This document shows, piece by piece, positions 8,381 through 16,301 of a stretch of 64,000 bases of DNA. The position numbers and the translations under genes were made by a program. Source of the DNA: Abyssibius alkaniclasticus (GTDB lineage: Bacteria > Pseudomonadota > Alphaproteobacteria > Rhodobacterales > Rhodobacteraceae); the NCBI RefSeq assembly GCF_020447305.1, contig NZ_CP095732.1, forward strand, positions 2,884,501-2,948,500. The letters are read 5' to 3'. The number at the start of each line of letters is the position of its first letter. The stretch's first letter is position 1. Below the pieces are notes generated by a model. That model ran no database searches. It saw only the letters and a list, made by a program, of their open reading frames with translations, and was not told the origin of the DNA.

Positions 8381-9334
8381 TTAACGGCTGGGGTCGCGCA
8401 GCGACACGGCAACGGCAAGCAGGATGATCAGCCCGCGCACGATCATCTGGTCAGACACGGCGAGGTTCATCAGGATCAGCCCGTTATTGAGCATCCCCAT
8501 CAGCAAAGAGCCGACGAGCGCCCCGATGACAGAGCCCTTGCCGCCATTGAGCAGAGTGCCCCCCACGATCACGGCCGCGATCACGGTCATCAGATCGCTT
8601 TCGCCAAGCGTATATTTGGCAGCCTGCAAACGGCCCGCATAAAGCAGCCCGGCAAGCCCGGCACAGCCGCCGCAAAGTGTAAGCACATAAAAGCGCACAC
8701 GCGGCACCCTGATGCCCGAAACCTGCGCAGCGCGCGGATTGTCGCCCGTGGCCACGACATGCGCGCCGAATTTCGTATGCTTGTAGACCAGATGCCCGAT
8801 GGCCACGCCGATCACCGTCCAGAACACCAGCGAGGGCACGGAGAACAGCTTGCCCGAGCCGAAAATGCCGGTGAAACTGTCGTTTACAACGGGGATGGAC
8901 CGCAGATTGGTCATGGAGCGTGCGATACCCGCAAACAGGCCCATCGTGGCAAGGGTTACAAGGAATGACGGCAGCTTGAAATAGGCGACCAGCACCCCGT
9001 TGAGCGCGCCGATCAGCAGGCCGGCGCCCAGGCCCGCAGCCACGCCCACCACCATTGGGTAGCTTTGCAGCGTAACGGCGGCCGTCAGTGCCGCAACCGC
9101 GACGATCGAGCCGAAGCTCAGGTCGATCTCGCCCGCCGACAGCGCAAAGACCAGACCGATGGCCATGATTGTGGCCGGTGCGGTTTGCAGCACGATATTT
9201 GTCAGGTTGCGCTGGGTCAGGAACCCGTCATCGCGCAAGGTGGCGGCGAAGAACAGAAAGATCGCCAGAAACCCGACATAGACAACCAGTTGCTGGACAT
9301 CCAGGCCGAACAGCCGTGATTTGAGTCGCTCCAT
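8381..9334 (-). CDS. Sugar-type (CUT2/RbsC-like) ABC transporter permease
   Basis: A 317-residue inner-membrane protein with eight or more hydrophobic helices. The family stretch FALSAGEIDLSFGSIVAVAALTA (about 63-85) is followed by an RbsC-like helix series and the coupling-helix region GDNPRAAQVSGIRVPRVRFYVLTLCG (about 197-222). It forms the channel, as a dimer, with the single-domain ATPase downstream and the RbsB-like protein upstream. ATG 9334 has AGGAAG nine bases before it. The gap to the upstream binding-protein gene holds a strong stem-loop, and the YhfX-like gene follows after 15 bases. Confidence 0.93.
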   Translation of the reverse strand: MERLKSRLFGLDVQQLVVYVGFLAIFLFFAATLRDDGFLTQRNLTNIVLQTAPATIMAIGLVFALSAGEIDLSFGSIVAVAALTAAVTLQSYPMVVGVAAGLGAGLLIGALNGVLVAYFKLPSFLVTLATMGLFAGIARSMTNLRSIPVVNDSFTGIFGSGKLFSVPSLVFWTVIGVAIGHLVYKHTKFGAHVVATGDNPRAAQVSGIRVPRVRFYVLTLCGGCAGLAGLLYAGRLQAAKYTLGESDLMTVIAAVIVGGTLLNGGKGSVIGALVGSLLMGMLNNGLILMNLAVSDQMIVRGLIILLAVAVSLRDPSR

Positions 9335-9356
9335 TTCGGGCTTCCTTTGAAAGTTT

Positions 9357-9381
9357 GCGCGGGCGGCAGTCGCGCCCGCGC
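9357..9381 (-). other. GC-rich stem-loop between binding-protein and permease genes
   Basis: GCGCGGGCG (9357-9365) pairs with CGCCCGCGC (9373-9381) around a seven-base loop, in the 62-base gap after the RbsB-like gene. No T run follows. Such hairpins in ABC operons commonly protect the binding-protein mRNA so that it is made in excess over the permease; here that role is inferred. Confidence 0.55.
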
Positions 9382-9396
9382 CTGGGTTGATCCGGC

Positions 9397-10443
9397 TTAG
9401 CGCAGGCTTGCAGGGGCTTCGATATTCAGCGAGCGCATCCAGGCCTCGCTTACATTTTCAGCCGTCGCCGTTACCGCCGGGGCAACGATGAAGGGCGGGA
9501 TATCCTGGTCGAGCAGGTCAAGAATGGCGGCTGCGGCCATCGCGCGGCCAAGCTCGTAGGCTTCATCGGCCACGATTGCGACGACATTGCCGCCATTGAC
9601 CATATCCAGCGCAATCGGCTCGGACAGGTCGAGCGTGACGATTTTGGTGGTGGTGTTGTCATTGGCGCGCAGCGCGGCCAGAACACCCTCGGCCGGGCCA
9701 GCCCATGTGACATAGATGCCGCCGATATCGGGGTTGCGCAGCAGCATGGCATTGGCGATTTCCTCGGCGCGGGCCGGGTCGGAAATGCCCTGTTCGGCAA
9801 CAATCGTCATATTCGGATAGTCGTTCTCGATTGTCGTGCGAAAGGCGTTGTCGCGCTGGTTGGTTACGTAATATTCGGCATCATGGTAGATCCAGCCAAC
9901 CGTGCCCTCACCCCCCATAGCGGCGGCCAGCGCATCGGCGGCCTGCTTGCCCATCTGGAACAGATCATCGGTCACGATGGCCGCATAGTCGTCGGGGTGG
10001 GTATAGCCGGCGGGGAGGTTGGACAGAAAGACCAGCTTCACGCCCATGTCGCGCGCCTCGGCAAAGGCGGCAGCCGATGTAACCGGGTCGAGCGGCAACG
10101 ACAGGATGATGCTGGGAGATTTGGCCAGAGCGGTTTCGATGTCGCTGCGCTGCTGGGCCGCGTCAAAGGCGGCGCTGGTCGTGGCCACAACCTCTATGCC
10201 GAAGCGCGCAAACTCGGCGGTTGCACCGGCGCTGACCGCGTTCACAAAATCGGACTGGTCATGCCAGAGCAGGGCCGCGGTATAGCCACCGGCGCGCACG
10301 GCGTCGGCGCTGGCTTCGGGCACGACAATGGCCGAGGTCGGCGTTGCGGTTTCGCCCTGCGGGCCCACGGTTTGGGCAAGGGCGGGAAGGCTGGCAAGCG
10401 CGATGGCCGCGCCAGACACAAGGGTTTTGAGCATCGGATTCAT
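9397..10443 (-). CDS. Sugar-type (RbsB-like) periplasmic binding protein
   Basis: A 348-residue secreted protein with a signal peptide (MNPMLKTLVSGAAIALASLP then ALAQ). The mature domain is a type I periplasmic-binding fold: AALLWHDQSDFVNAVSAGA, IETALAKSPSIILSLPLDP, KLVFLSNLPAGY, and GGIYVTWAGPAEGVLAALRA with the late Asp in IVTLDLSEP. Family members bind sugars, autoinducer-2 or other polar molecules; the ligand cannot be named. ATG 10443 has AGGAGA at good spacing and overlaps the stop of the M20 gene by four bases. It is the first transporter gene of the ROK operon and is followed by a stem-loop. Confidence 0.92.
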   Translation of the reverse strand: MNPMLKTLVSGAAIALASLPALAQTVGPQGETATPTSAIVVPEASADAVRAGGYTAALLWHDQSDFVNAVSAGATAEFARFGIEVVATTSAAFDAAQQRSDIETALAKSPSIILSLPLDPVTSAAAFAEARDMGVKLVFLSNLPAGYTHPDDYAAIVTDDLFQMGKQAADALAAAMGGEGTVGWIYHDAEYYVTNQRDNAFRTTIENDYPNMTIVAEQGISDPARAEEIANAMLLRNPDIGGIYVTWAGPAEGVLAALRANDNTTTKIVTLDLSEPIALDMVNGGNVVAIVADEAYELGRAMAAAAILDLLDQDIPPFIVAPAVTATAENVSEAWMRSLNIEAPASLR

Positions 10444-11708
10444 TGGGGTTCTCCTGTTGGGTTGCTATTTTCAGTGCCGCAGTAACGCATCATGAACAGC
10501 GCAAAGGCCCGGATAGCGGCAAGGTAGTCATCCAGCTTCACGCGCTCTTCAAAAGTATGGGCAACGCTTATGTCACCCGGTGCGCAATAGACTGCCGGGC
10601 AGCCTATTTCGTTGACAAGAAACGGGGTTTCAGACCAGTAGGGCGCACCGCCTATGGCACCGCCCGTGCCCCCGGCTTCGGCCACACTGCCCGCCAGCAA
10701 TTGCGCCGCCGGGTGTCGCGGGTCAATCTCTATGGGCGAGCCGCCGAACCTGTGGTCACGCCCTGCCGGATAGCTGATCTTGAGCGAAATGCCCGGTTCC
10801 AGCGGGGCGGAATGCACCGCCGCCTCAAAAGCGGCAACCGCATCATCGAGGCCCTCGCTCGGGCAAAGCTTGCGGATCAGCGATAGCGAGCATTCGCCCG
10901 GCACGGCAATATAGCCGCCGCCGTTGAGTGCGGTGACAAGAATGTTCGATGCCCCCAGAAGCGGGTGCTGCGGCCCTGCGGCAAGTTCAGCACCATGCGC
11001 CCAGATCGCGCCAAGAATGGCATATGTGGCCCTGAGCGCATCGACCCCGTCTTCGGGCGTGCCGAAATAGGCCGATTTGCCAATGACAGCGATATCGGCA
11101 ATGAAAAAGCCGATCTGCGCGGTATAGACATTCAGCTTGGTCGGCTCGACATAAACCGCAAAATCCGGTCTGGCGATCTGGCCGCGCGCCACGCGCTGCA
11201 CCATGTCCCTGGCACCGGCGCTTACGCCTGTGCCGGGCTCGCCGCTTTCCTCATCACCGATGAAGGCAAAGGAAATATCGCCGTTCAGCGCAATACCTAG
11301 CCTGCCAAGCAGACGATAGGCGGCAAGTGCGGCGCAGATACCGGCCTTCAGATCACAAGCGCCGCGCCCCCAGATTTCGCCATCCATCAGCATGGCGGCA
11401 AAGGGGTTTTCGCGGGCATCGCCCTTCCAATGCTCGGCCCAGCCGCGCACATGCACAGTGTCGGTATGGCCGACAAACATCAGGCTCTGGCCCGCGCCCG
11501 CCCCCGGTTTGCGGCCCCAGACATTGCTGCGACCGGGCAAAAATTCGGCCATGTCGGCGGTCAGGCCCAGATCTTTCATTGTGTCGTGCAAAAAGCGGGC
11601 AAAGCCAGACTCGTTGCCGGTTATGCTTTCAACGCCAATGGCGGCGCGCAGCAGGGCAAGATCGGCCTGAACATCCTGCGCGGCCAGGAGTTGCGACGCA
11701 AGGGTCAT
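10440..11708 (-). CDS. M20 family metallohydrolase (DapE/ArgE-like) in the ROK operon
   Basis: A 422-residue zinc hydrolase with the full metal set: FVGHTDTVHV, IWGRGACDLKAG, IGDEESGEPGTG, VYVEPTK and a C-terminal His in GDISVAHTFEERV. A dimerisation lid occupies about residues 190-310. The family hydrolyses N-acyl amino acids or related amides in the cytoplasm. It overlaps the upstream ROK gene (ATGA at 11705-11708) and the downstream binding-protein gene (10440-10443), so it is an integral member of the operon. That position suggests it acts on whatever the CUT2 transporter brings in. It is only distantly similar to the M20 gene at 4949-6265, so the two probably act on different substrates. 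Confidence 0.9.
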   Translation of the reverse strand: MTLASQLLAAQDVQADLALLRAAIGVESITGNESGFARFLHDTMKDLGLTADMAEFLPGRSNVWGRKPGAGAGQSLMFVGHTDTVHVRGWAEHWKGDARENPFAAMLMDGEIWGRGACDLKAGICAALAAYRLLGRLGIALNGDISFAFIGDEESGEPGTGVSAGARDMVQRVARGQIARPDFAVYVEPTKLNVYTAQIGFFIADIAVIGKSAYFGTPEDGVDALRATYAILGAIWAHGAELAAGPQHPLLGASNILVTALNGGGYIAVPGECSLSLIRKLCPSEGLDDAVAAFEAAVHSAPLEPGISLKISYPAGRDHRFGGSPIEIDPRHPAAQLLAGSVAEAGGTGGAIGGAPYWSETPFLVNEIGCPAVYCAPGDISVAHTFEERVKLDDYLAAIRAFALFMMRYCGTENSNPTGEPQ

Positions 11709-12919
11709 GCGACATCCTCCTGATATGAGGCGAGCTTCGGGGGCGGCACGGTAATTTCCGCCCCCGGCAAACCTTGCGAAAAGAGCGCGACATGCAGGCG
11801 CGACAGCGCAATCGACGCGCCACCGGCCAGAGCGGCATGATCACCCAGCACCGAGGCCTCGACCGGGACCGGGCGGGCAAAACAGCGCTGGATTTCGGGG
11901 ATGATCATGCGCATCAGCTCATCACGCGCACCGATCGAACCGCCGATAACAACACAAGCCGGGTCGACCACCGCCGCAATTGCGGCTATGGCGCGGGCAA
12001 TATAGCTGGCCGCGCGTTCAAGCACCTGCACCGCCGCCGCGCTGCCGGCAGTGGCGGCATCAAAGATTTCCGGCACGCTTGCCACCTGACCGGTCAGTGC
12101 CGCATAATGCCCGACAATGGCGCTTGTCGCCGACATCCGCTCCAGCGCGCCGACCTTCAGGCTTTCCGGCTCGAACGGATCGGCGCCAAGCGGCAGATAG
12201 CCAACCTCGCCCGCCGCGCCATTTGCGCCGCGCACAAGTTGGCCGCCAATCACCAGACCCGCGCCGATGCCGGTGCCGATGGACAGATAAACCAGATCAT
12301 CACGCTCGCCCTGATGGGTCATCCAATGTTCGCCCAGAGCGGCAAGGTTCACGTCATTCTCGACCAGCACTTCAACCCCAAGGCGGGCTTGCAGCAATGC
12401 GGGGAAGTCGATGCTGTCAATGCCCGAAATATTTGGCGCAAGCCGGATGTTGCCGGTCGCCGCCTCAAGCACGCCCGGCACACCCACCACGGCAACACGT
12501 ATTTTTTCGGCCGGGATATCGGCCTGTCTGGCGGCCTGTGCGATCAGCGCGGCGATCTGGCTGATCACCTCGACCCCGCCTGCCCGGCTTGTCGGCTCCG
12601 TCGCTTCAGACACGACAGCGCCCGAAAGATTGCACAGCGCGGCCCGCACCTTGGTGCCGCCCAGATCGACACTGGCAACCATTGCCGCATCGGGCACGAT
12701 TTCATAAACCACGGCGCGCCGGCCGATATTGCCCTCGGTGCGGCCCACGGTTTGCACCCAGCCATCTTGTTCGAGGCTGGAAACGACTTCCGAAACGGTC
12801 TGTTTTGACAACCCGGTCATCTTGGCCACGCTGGCGCGCGACACCGGCCCATAGGTCGTAATCGCCTGCACAACAGCACTGAGCGTAATGCGCCGCGAAA
12901 TGTTTGATGGGTCAGCCAT
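11705..12919 (-). CDS. ROK family transcriptional regulator
   Basis: 404 residues. A winged helix-turn-helix lies at about 14-60 (VSRASVAKMTGLSKQTVSEV). The ROK domain has ATP-site DLGGTK (85-90), ENDVNLAALGEHW with the usual catalytic-type Asp, and IGTGIGAGLVIGGQLVRGANG. Unlike classic ROK kinases it lacks the zinc motif: GEVGYLPLGADPF replaces the usual GEIGH plus CxCGxxGC stretch. Family members of this kind repress sugar-uptake operons and are released by the sugar or its derivative. It is the first gene of its operon, with a palindrome over its own predicted -10 box, so self-repression is likely. The CUT2 genes follow by coupled ATGA overlaps. Confidence 0.92.
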   Translation of the reverse strand: MADPSNISRRITLSAVVQAITTYGPVSRASVAKMTGLSKQTVSEVVSSLEQDGWVQTVGRTEGNIGRRAVVYEIVPDAAMVASVDLGGTKVRAALCNLSGAVVSEATEPTSRAGGVEVISQIAALIAQAARQADIPAEKIRVAVVGVPGVLEAATGNIRLAPNISGIDSIDFPALLQARLGVEVLVENDVNLAALGEHWMTHQGERDDLVYLSIGTGIGAGLVIGGQLVRGANGAAGEVGYLPLGADPFEPESLKVGALERMSATSAIVGHYAALTGQVASVPEIFDAATAGSAAAVQVLERAASYIARAIAAIAAVVDPACVVIGGSIGARDELMRMIIPEIQRCFARPVPVEASVLGDHAALAGGASIALSRLHVALFSQGLPGAEITVPPPKLASYQEDVA

Positions 12920-12931
12920 GCGGTGTCCTAC

Positions 12932-12979
12932 TTTGTTCGTCTAGTGACCGAACTAACTATGGACTCCCGATTGAGTCAA
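12932..12979 (-). promoter_or_regulatory. Candidate ROK operon promoter with overlapping operator
   Basis: On the minus strand, -35 TTGACT (12974-12979) and -10 TTAGTT (12951-12956) are 17 bases apart. An inverted repeat TTTGTTCG (12932-12939) and CGAACTAA (12949-12956), 7 of 8 positions matching, has a nine-base spacer, and its right arm is the -10 box itself. A repressor bound there would block transcription. Arms of this type resemble known ROK operators. Not tested. Confidence 0.5.
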
Positions 12980-13134
12980 GGAAAATTGCAACCCACCGGC
13001 AAAAAGCCCCGGGCCGCCATGCAAAACGACGAAACTTATGGCATGACATCGCCGCGCGAAAAGTGTTCACTTGGGGTGTCGGGCGCGCAGAGTGCCAGAC
13101 TCGCAGACACAACGCAGACAGGAATTGCCCAGGG

Positions 13135-13914
13135 ATGGATGGCAGGCAGACCGGCCGCGCAGACGAGATCGCCATTGAGGTGCGTGACTTGCACAAGTCT
13201 TTCGGCCAGCTCGAAGTGCTGAAAGGCGTAAGCCTGACCGCCAGGCGTGGCGATGTCATTGCCATTATCGGCGGCAGCGGCTCGGGCAAATCGACCATGC
13301 TGCGCTGTATGAATTTCCTTGAAAAACCCGCATCTGGCGAGATTATCGTTGGCGGTGAGACCGTCAAGATGCGCCCCGATGGCAGCCCCGCCGATCGCCG
13401 CCAGATCGAGCGGATCCGCACGAAACTGGCGATGGTGTTCCAAAGCTTCAACCTGTGGTCCAACCGCACCCTGCTTGAAAATGTCATCGAAGTGCCCGTG
13501 CATGTGCTGAAAGTGCCGCGCGCCGAGGCGATCAGACAGGCCCGCGCGTTGCTTGCGCGCGTCGGGCTGGCCGAGAAGGAAAGCACCTATCCGCTGTTCC
13601 TGTCGGGCGGGCAGCAGCAGCGCGCCGCCATTGCGCGGGCACTGGCGGTCAACCCCGATGTGATGCTGTTTGACGAGCCGACCAGCGCGCTTGACCCGGA
13701 GCTGGTAAGCGAGGTTTTACAGGTGATCAAAGACCTGGCCGCCGAAGGGCGCACGATGATCATCGTCACCCACGAAATGAGTTTTGCGCGCGATGTCGCG
13801 TCAAATGTCCTCTTTCTGTATCAGGGGCAGATCGAGGAGCAGGGCCCGCCCGAACAGGTTTTGGGCAACCCGCAAACCGACAGGCTGAAAAAATTCCTGC
13901 AATCCGTCACCTAA
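13135..13914 (+). CDS. Polar amino acid ABC transporter ATP-binding protein (HisP/GlnQ family)
   Basis: A 259-residue ATPase: Walker A GGSGSGKST (46-54), Q-loop MVFQSFNLW, signature LFLSGGQQQR, Walker B VMLFDEPTSALDPELV, and switch His in IIVTHEMSFAR. It powers the two permeases encoded at 14716-16241. The open frame extends up to 12904, but ATG 13135, with AGGAA upstream, gives the normal family N-terminus. It starts a five-gene plus-strand run ending in dimethylargininase and is divergent from the ROK operon, with which it shares a 215-base gap. Confidence 0.95.
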   Translation: MDGRQTGRADEIAIEVRDLHKSFGQLEVLKGVSLTARRGDVIAIIGGSGSGKSTMLRCMNFLEKPASGEIIVGGETVKMRPDGSPADRRQIERIRTKLAMVFQSFNLWSNRTLLENVIEVPVHVLKVPRAEAIRQARALLARVGLAEKESTYPLFLSGGQQQRAAIARALAVNPDVMLFDEPTSALDPELVSEVLQVIKDLAAEGRTMIIVTHEMSFARDVASNVLFLYQGQIEEQGPPEQVLGNPQTDRLKKFLQSVT

Positions 13915-13933
13915 CCCAACACGAGGTCTTAAC

Positions 13934-14704
13934 ATGAATATCAAATCCATAATGCTTGGCTGTGCCACCGCGCTGGTCGCAATGGCGGGCATCGCCCAGG
14001 CGCAAACCGTGCGCATTGGCATTGCCGCCGAACCCTACCCGCCCTTCGCCGCCCCCACCGCAAGCGGTGAATGGGAAGGCTGGGAGGTTGAGATAATCGG
14101 CGCTGTATGTGCCGCCGCCGAACTGGACTGCGAGATTGTGCCCGTGGCCTGGGACGGGATCATCCCCTCGCTGACCGGCAACCAGATCGATGCGATCATG
14201 GCGTCGATGTCGATTACCGATGAACGGCTGCAAACCATCGATTTCAGCGACCCGTATTACAACACGCCTTCGGTGATCGTGGCTGAAAAAGGTGCCGATT
14301 TCGCGCCGACACCCGAAGGTCTGGCCGGAAAAATCCTTGGGGTTCAGGCCTCGACCACGCATCAATCCTATGCGCAGGCCTATTTCACCGATGCCGAGAT
14401 TCGCGTTTATCAAACCCAGGATGAGGCCAACCAGGACCTGTTTGCCGGTCGCATCGATGCAACCCAGGCCGACAGCCTTGCAATGGCCGATTTCATCGCC
14501 TCGGACATGGGCGATTGCTGCGCAATCCTTGGCCCTGTCGCCAATGACGAGGCGATTCTCGGCCTTGGCATTGGCGCCGGTGTGCGCAAGGGCGATTCTG
14601 AATTGCTGGCCGCGCTGAATGCGGGCATTGCCGCCATCATCGCCGATGGCACGCATGAGGAAATTACCGCGCGCTACTTCACCACAAGCATTCTGGCCAA
14701 TTAA
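13934..14704 (+). CDS. Amino acid ABC transporter substrate-binding protein, family 3
   Basis: A 256-residue periplasmic protein with signal peptide MNIKSIMLGCATALVAMAG then IAQAQ. The mature protein has the SBP family 3 hallmarks: VRIGIAAEPYPPF at the start, WEGWEVEIIGAVC, WDGIIPSLTGNQIDAIMASMSITDERLQTIDFSDPYY, and LAGKILGVQASTTHQSY. This resembles lysine/arginine/ornithine-binding proteins. Its position two permeases upstream of dimethylargininase suggests arginine or methylated arginine as ligand, an inference from context. It lies 19 bases after the ATPase gene. Confidence 0.94.
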   Translation: MNIKSIMLGCATALVAMAGIAQAQTVRIGIAAEPYPPFAAPTASGEWEGWEVEIIGAVCAAAELDCEIVPVAWDGIIPSLTGNQIDAIMASMSITDERLQTIDFSDPYYNTPSVIVAEKGADFAPTPEGLAGKILGVQASTTHQSYAQAYFTDAEIRVYQTQDEANQDLFAGRIDATQADSLAMADFIASDMGDCCAILGPVANDEAILGLGIGAGVRKGDSELLAALNAGIAAIIADGTHEEITARYFTTSILAN

Positions 14705-14715
14705 GGGGCCGCTGC

Positions 14716-15468
14716 TTGGAGGCCCTGATTGAATGGCTAGGCCTGGGCGACAGCATTGCCCTGCTGTCGCTCTCCTCCCCCGGCTGGGGGATGAACCTGT
14801 TGCGCGGGCTGGCAAATTCGCTGCAAATCGCGCTGGGGGCCTTTGGCTTTGGCCTGATCATCGGGCTGTTCGGGGCTTATGGAAAACTTTATGGCGGGCC
14901 GATCACGCGCGATCTGCTCGCCATTTACACCACTGTTGTGCGGGCCGTGCCCGAACTGGTGCTGATTCTCATTCTGTATTTCATTGGAACCGACCTGATC
15001 AACCAGCTTGCGCTGGCCTGGGGCTATGGGCGGGTTGAAATCAGCGGCGTGGCGGCGGGCATCTGGGTGCTGGGCATTGTGCAGGGCGCCTATGCAACCG
15101 AAATTCTGCGTGGCGCCATGCTGGCCGTGCCACCGGGGCAAATCGAGGCGGCGCGCGCCTATGGGATGCGCCCGTTTCTGGCCATGCGCCGCGTGACCCT
15201 GCCGCTGATGATGGCCTTCGCCATTCCGGGCCTAGCCAACCTGTGGCTGATTGCCACGAAAGACACGGCACTTCTGGCCGTTGTCGGCTTTAGCGAATTG
15301 ACGCTTGAAACCAGGCAGGCGGCCAGCAGCACCCGCGCCTATTTCACCTTCTTTCTGGCGGCGGGCGGGCTGTATCTGGTGGTCACGCTGCTCTCGGCGC
15401 TGTTTTTCGGGCGGATCGAAAAATGGGCGCGGCGCGGCCAGCCTTCTATGAAGGGGGGCGGCGCATGA
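14716..15468 (+). CDS. Amino acid ABC transporter permease (HisQ-like)
   Basis: A 250-residue inner-membrane protein with about five helices. Family features: LLRGLANSLQIALGAFGFGLIIGL near the N-terminus and the coupling loop EAARAYGMRPFLAMRRVTLPLMMAFAIPGLANLW. It pairs with the next permease. The best start is TTG 14716 with AAGGGG seven bases before it, because no ATG lies in frame before the first helix. The stop overlaps the next gene start in an ATGA. Confidence 0.93.
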   Translation: MEALIEWLGLGDSIALLSLSSPGWGMNLLRGLANSLQIALGAFGFGLIIGLFGAYGKLYGGPITRDLLAIYTTVVRAVPELVLILILYFIGTDLINQLALAWGYGRVEISGVAAGIWVLGIVQGAYATEILRGAMLAVPPGQIEAARAYGMRPFLAMRRVTLPLMMAFAIPGLANLWLIATKDTALLAVVGFSELTLETRQAASSTRAYFTFFLAAGGLYLVVTLLSALFFGRIEKWARRGQPSMKGGGA

Positions 15469-16241
15469 TGAAGCTGCGCGCCTTTTTCCTGCCGCACCGG
15501 CTGGTCATGCTGGTGCTGTTCGCCGCCCTTGTCGTGTGGTGCGCCGTGGCGCTGAACTGGACATGGCTGCCCAAATACCTGCCACTGGCCGTTCAGGGCA
15601 TCTGGACAACGCTGCTGCTGCTGGTTTCAACCGTGGTGCTTGGGTTTCTGCTGGCCGTGCCGCTTGGCCTCGCACAGGCGGTGGGGCCGTGGTATCTGGC
15701 CTGGCCCGCGCGGCTGTTTTGCACCATCATCCGCGGCACGCCGCTTTTGCTGCAAATCTGGCTGCTCTATTACGGGCTCGGCTCGGTCTTTCCCTATATC
15801 GACGGGATCCGCGACAGCGTGTTCTGGCCCTACCTGCGCGCCGCATGGCCCTATGCGGTTCTGGCGCTGACCCTGTCTTTTGCGGGCTATGAGGGCGAGG
15901 TGATGCGCGGCGCCTTCCTGAGCGTGCGCAAGGGCGAGCTGGAGGCGGCCCGTGCCTTCGGGATGCCGCGCTTCATGATCTTCCGCCGCATCTGGCTGCC
16001 GCTGGCGGTGCACAACGTGCTGCCCACGCTGGGCGGTGAGACGATTTTGCAGCTCAAAGCCACCCCGCTTGTGGCGACGATCACGGTCGTCGAAATCTTC
16101 TCGGTCTCTTCGCGCGTGCGGCAGGATACGTTCATCATTTACGAACCCCTGCTGCTGCTGGCCGTGGTCTATATGCTTATCGCCGGGGTGATTGCGCTGG
16201 CCTTCAAGCTGGTGGAAAACCGCGTGCCCAGCCAGCGTTAG
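15465..16241 (+). CDS. Amino acid ABC transporter permease (HisM-like)
   Basis: A 258-residue membrane protein: LAVQGIWTTLLLLVSTVVLG (first helices), FCTIIRGTPLLLQIWLLYYGLG, and the coupling loop ELEAARAFGMPRFMIFRRIWLP. It forms the heterodimeric channel with the preceding permease. Two ATGs in tandem (15465, 15468) overlap the upstream stop; AAGGGG lies at a suitable distance. The gap to dimethylargininase is 60 bases with no clear terminator, so co-transcription is likely. Confidence 0.93.
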   Translation: MMKLRAFFLPHRLVMLVLFAALVVWCAVALNWTWLPKYLPLAVQGIWTTLLLLVSTVVLGFLLAVPLGLAQAVGPWYLAWPARLFCTIIRGTPLLLQIWLLYYGLGSVFPYIDGIRDSVFWPYLRAAWPYAVLALTLSFAGYEGEVMRGAFLSVRKGELEAARAFGMPRFMIFRRIWLPLAVHNVLPTLGGETILQLKATPLVATITVVEIFSVSSRVRQDTFIIYEPLLLLAVVYMLIAGVIALAFKLVENRVPSQR

Positions 16242-16301
16242 CGCAATTGTGTCGCGCCGCTTTAGCCTGTAGCCTTCACCCAGTTTCAACGGAGCCAGCC
16301 C

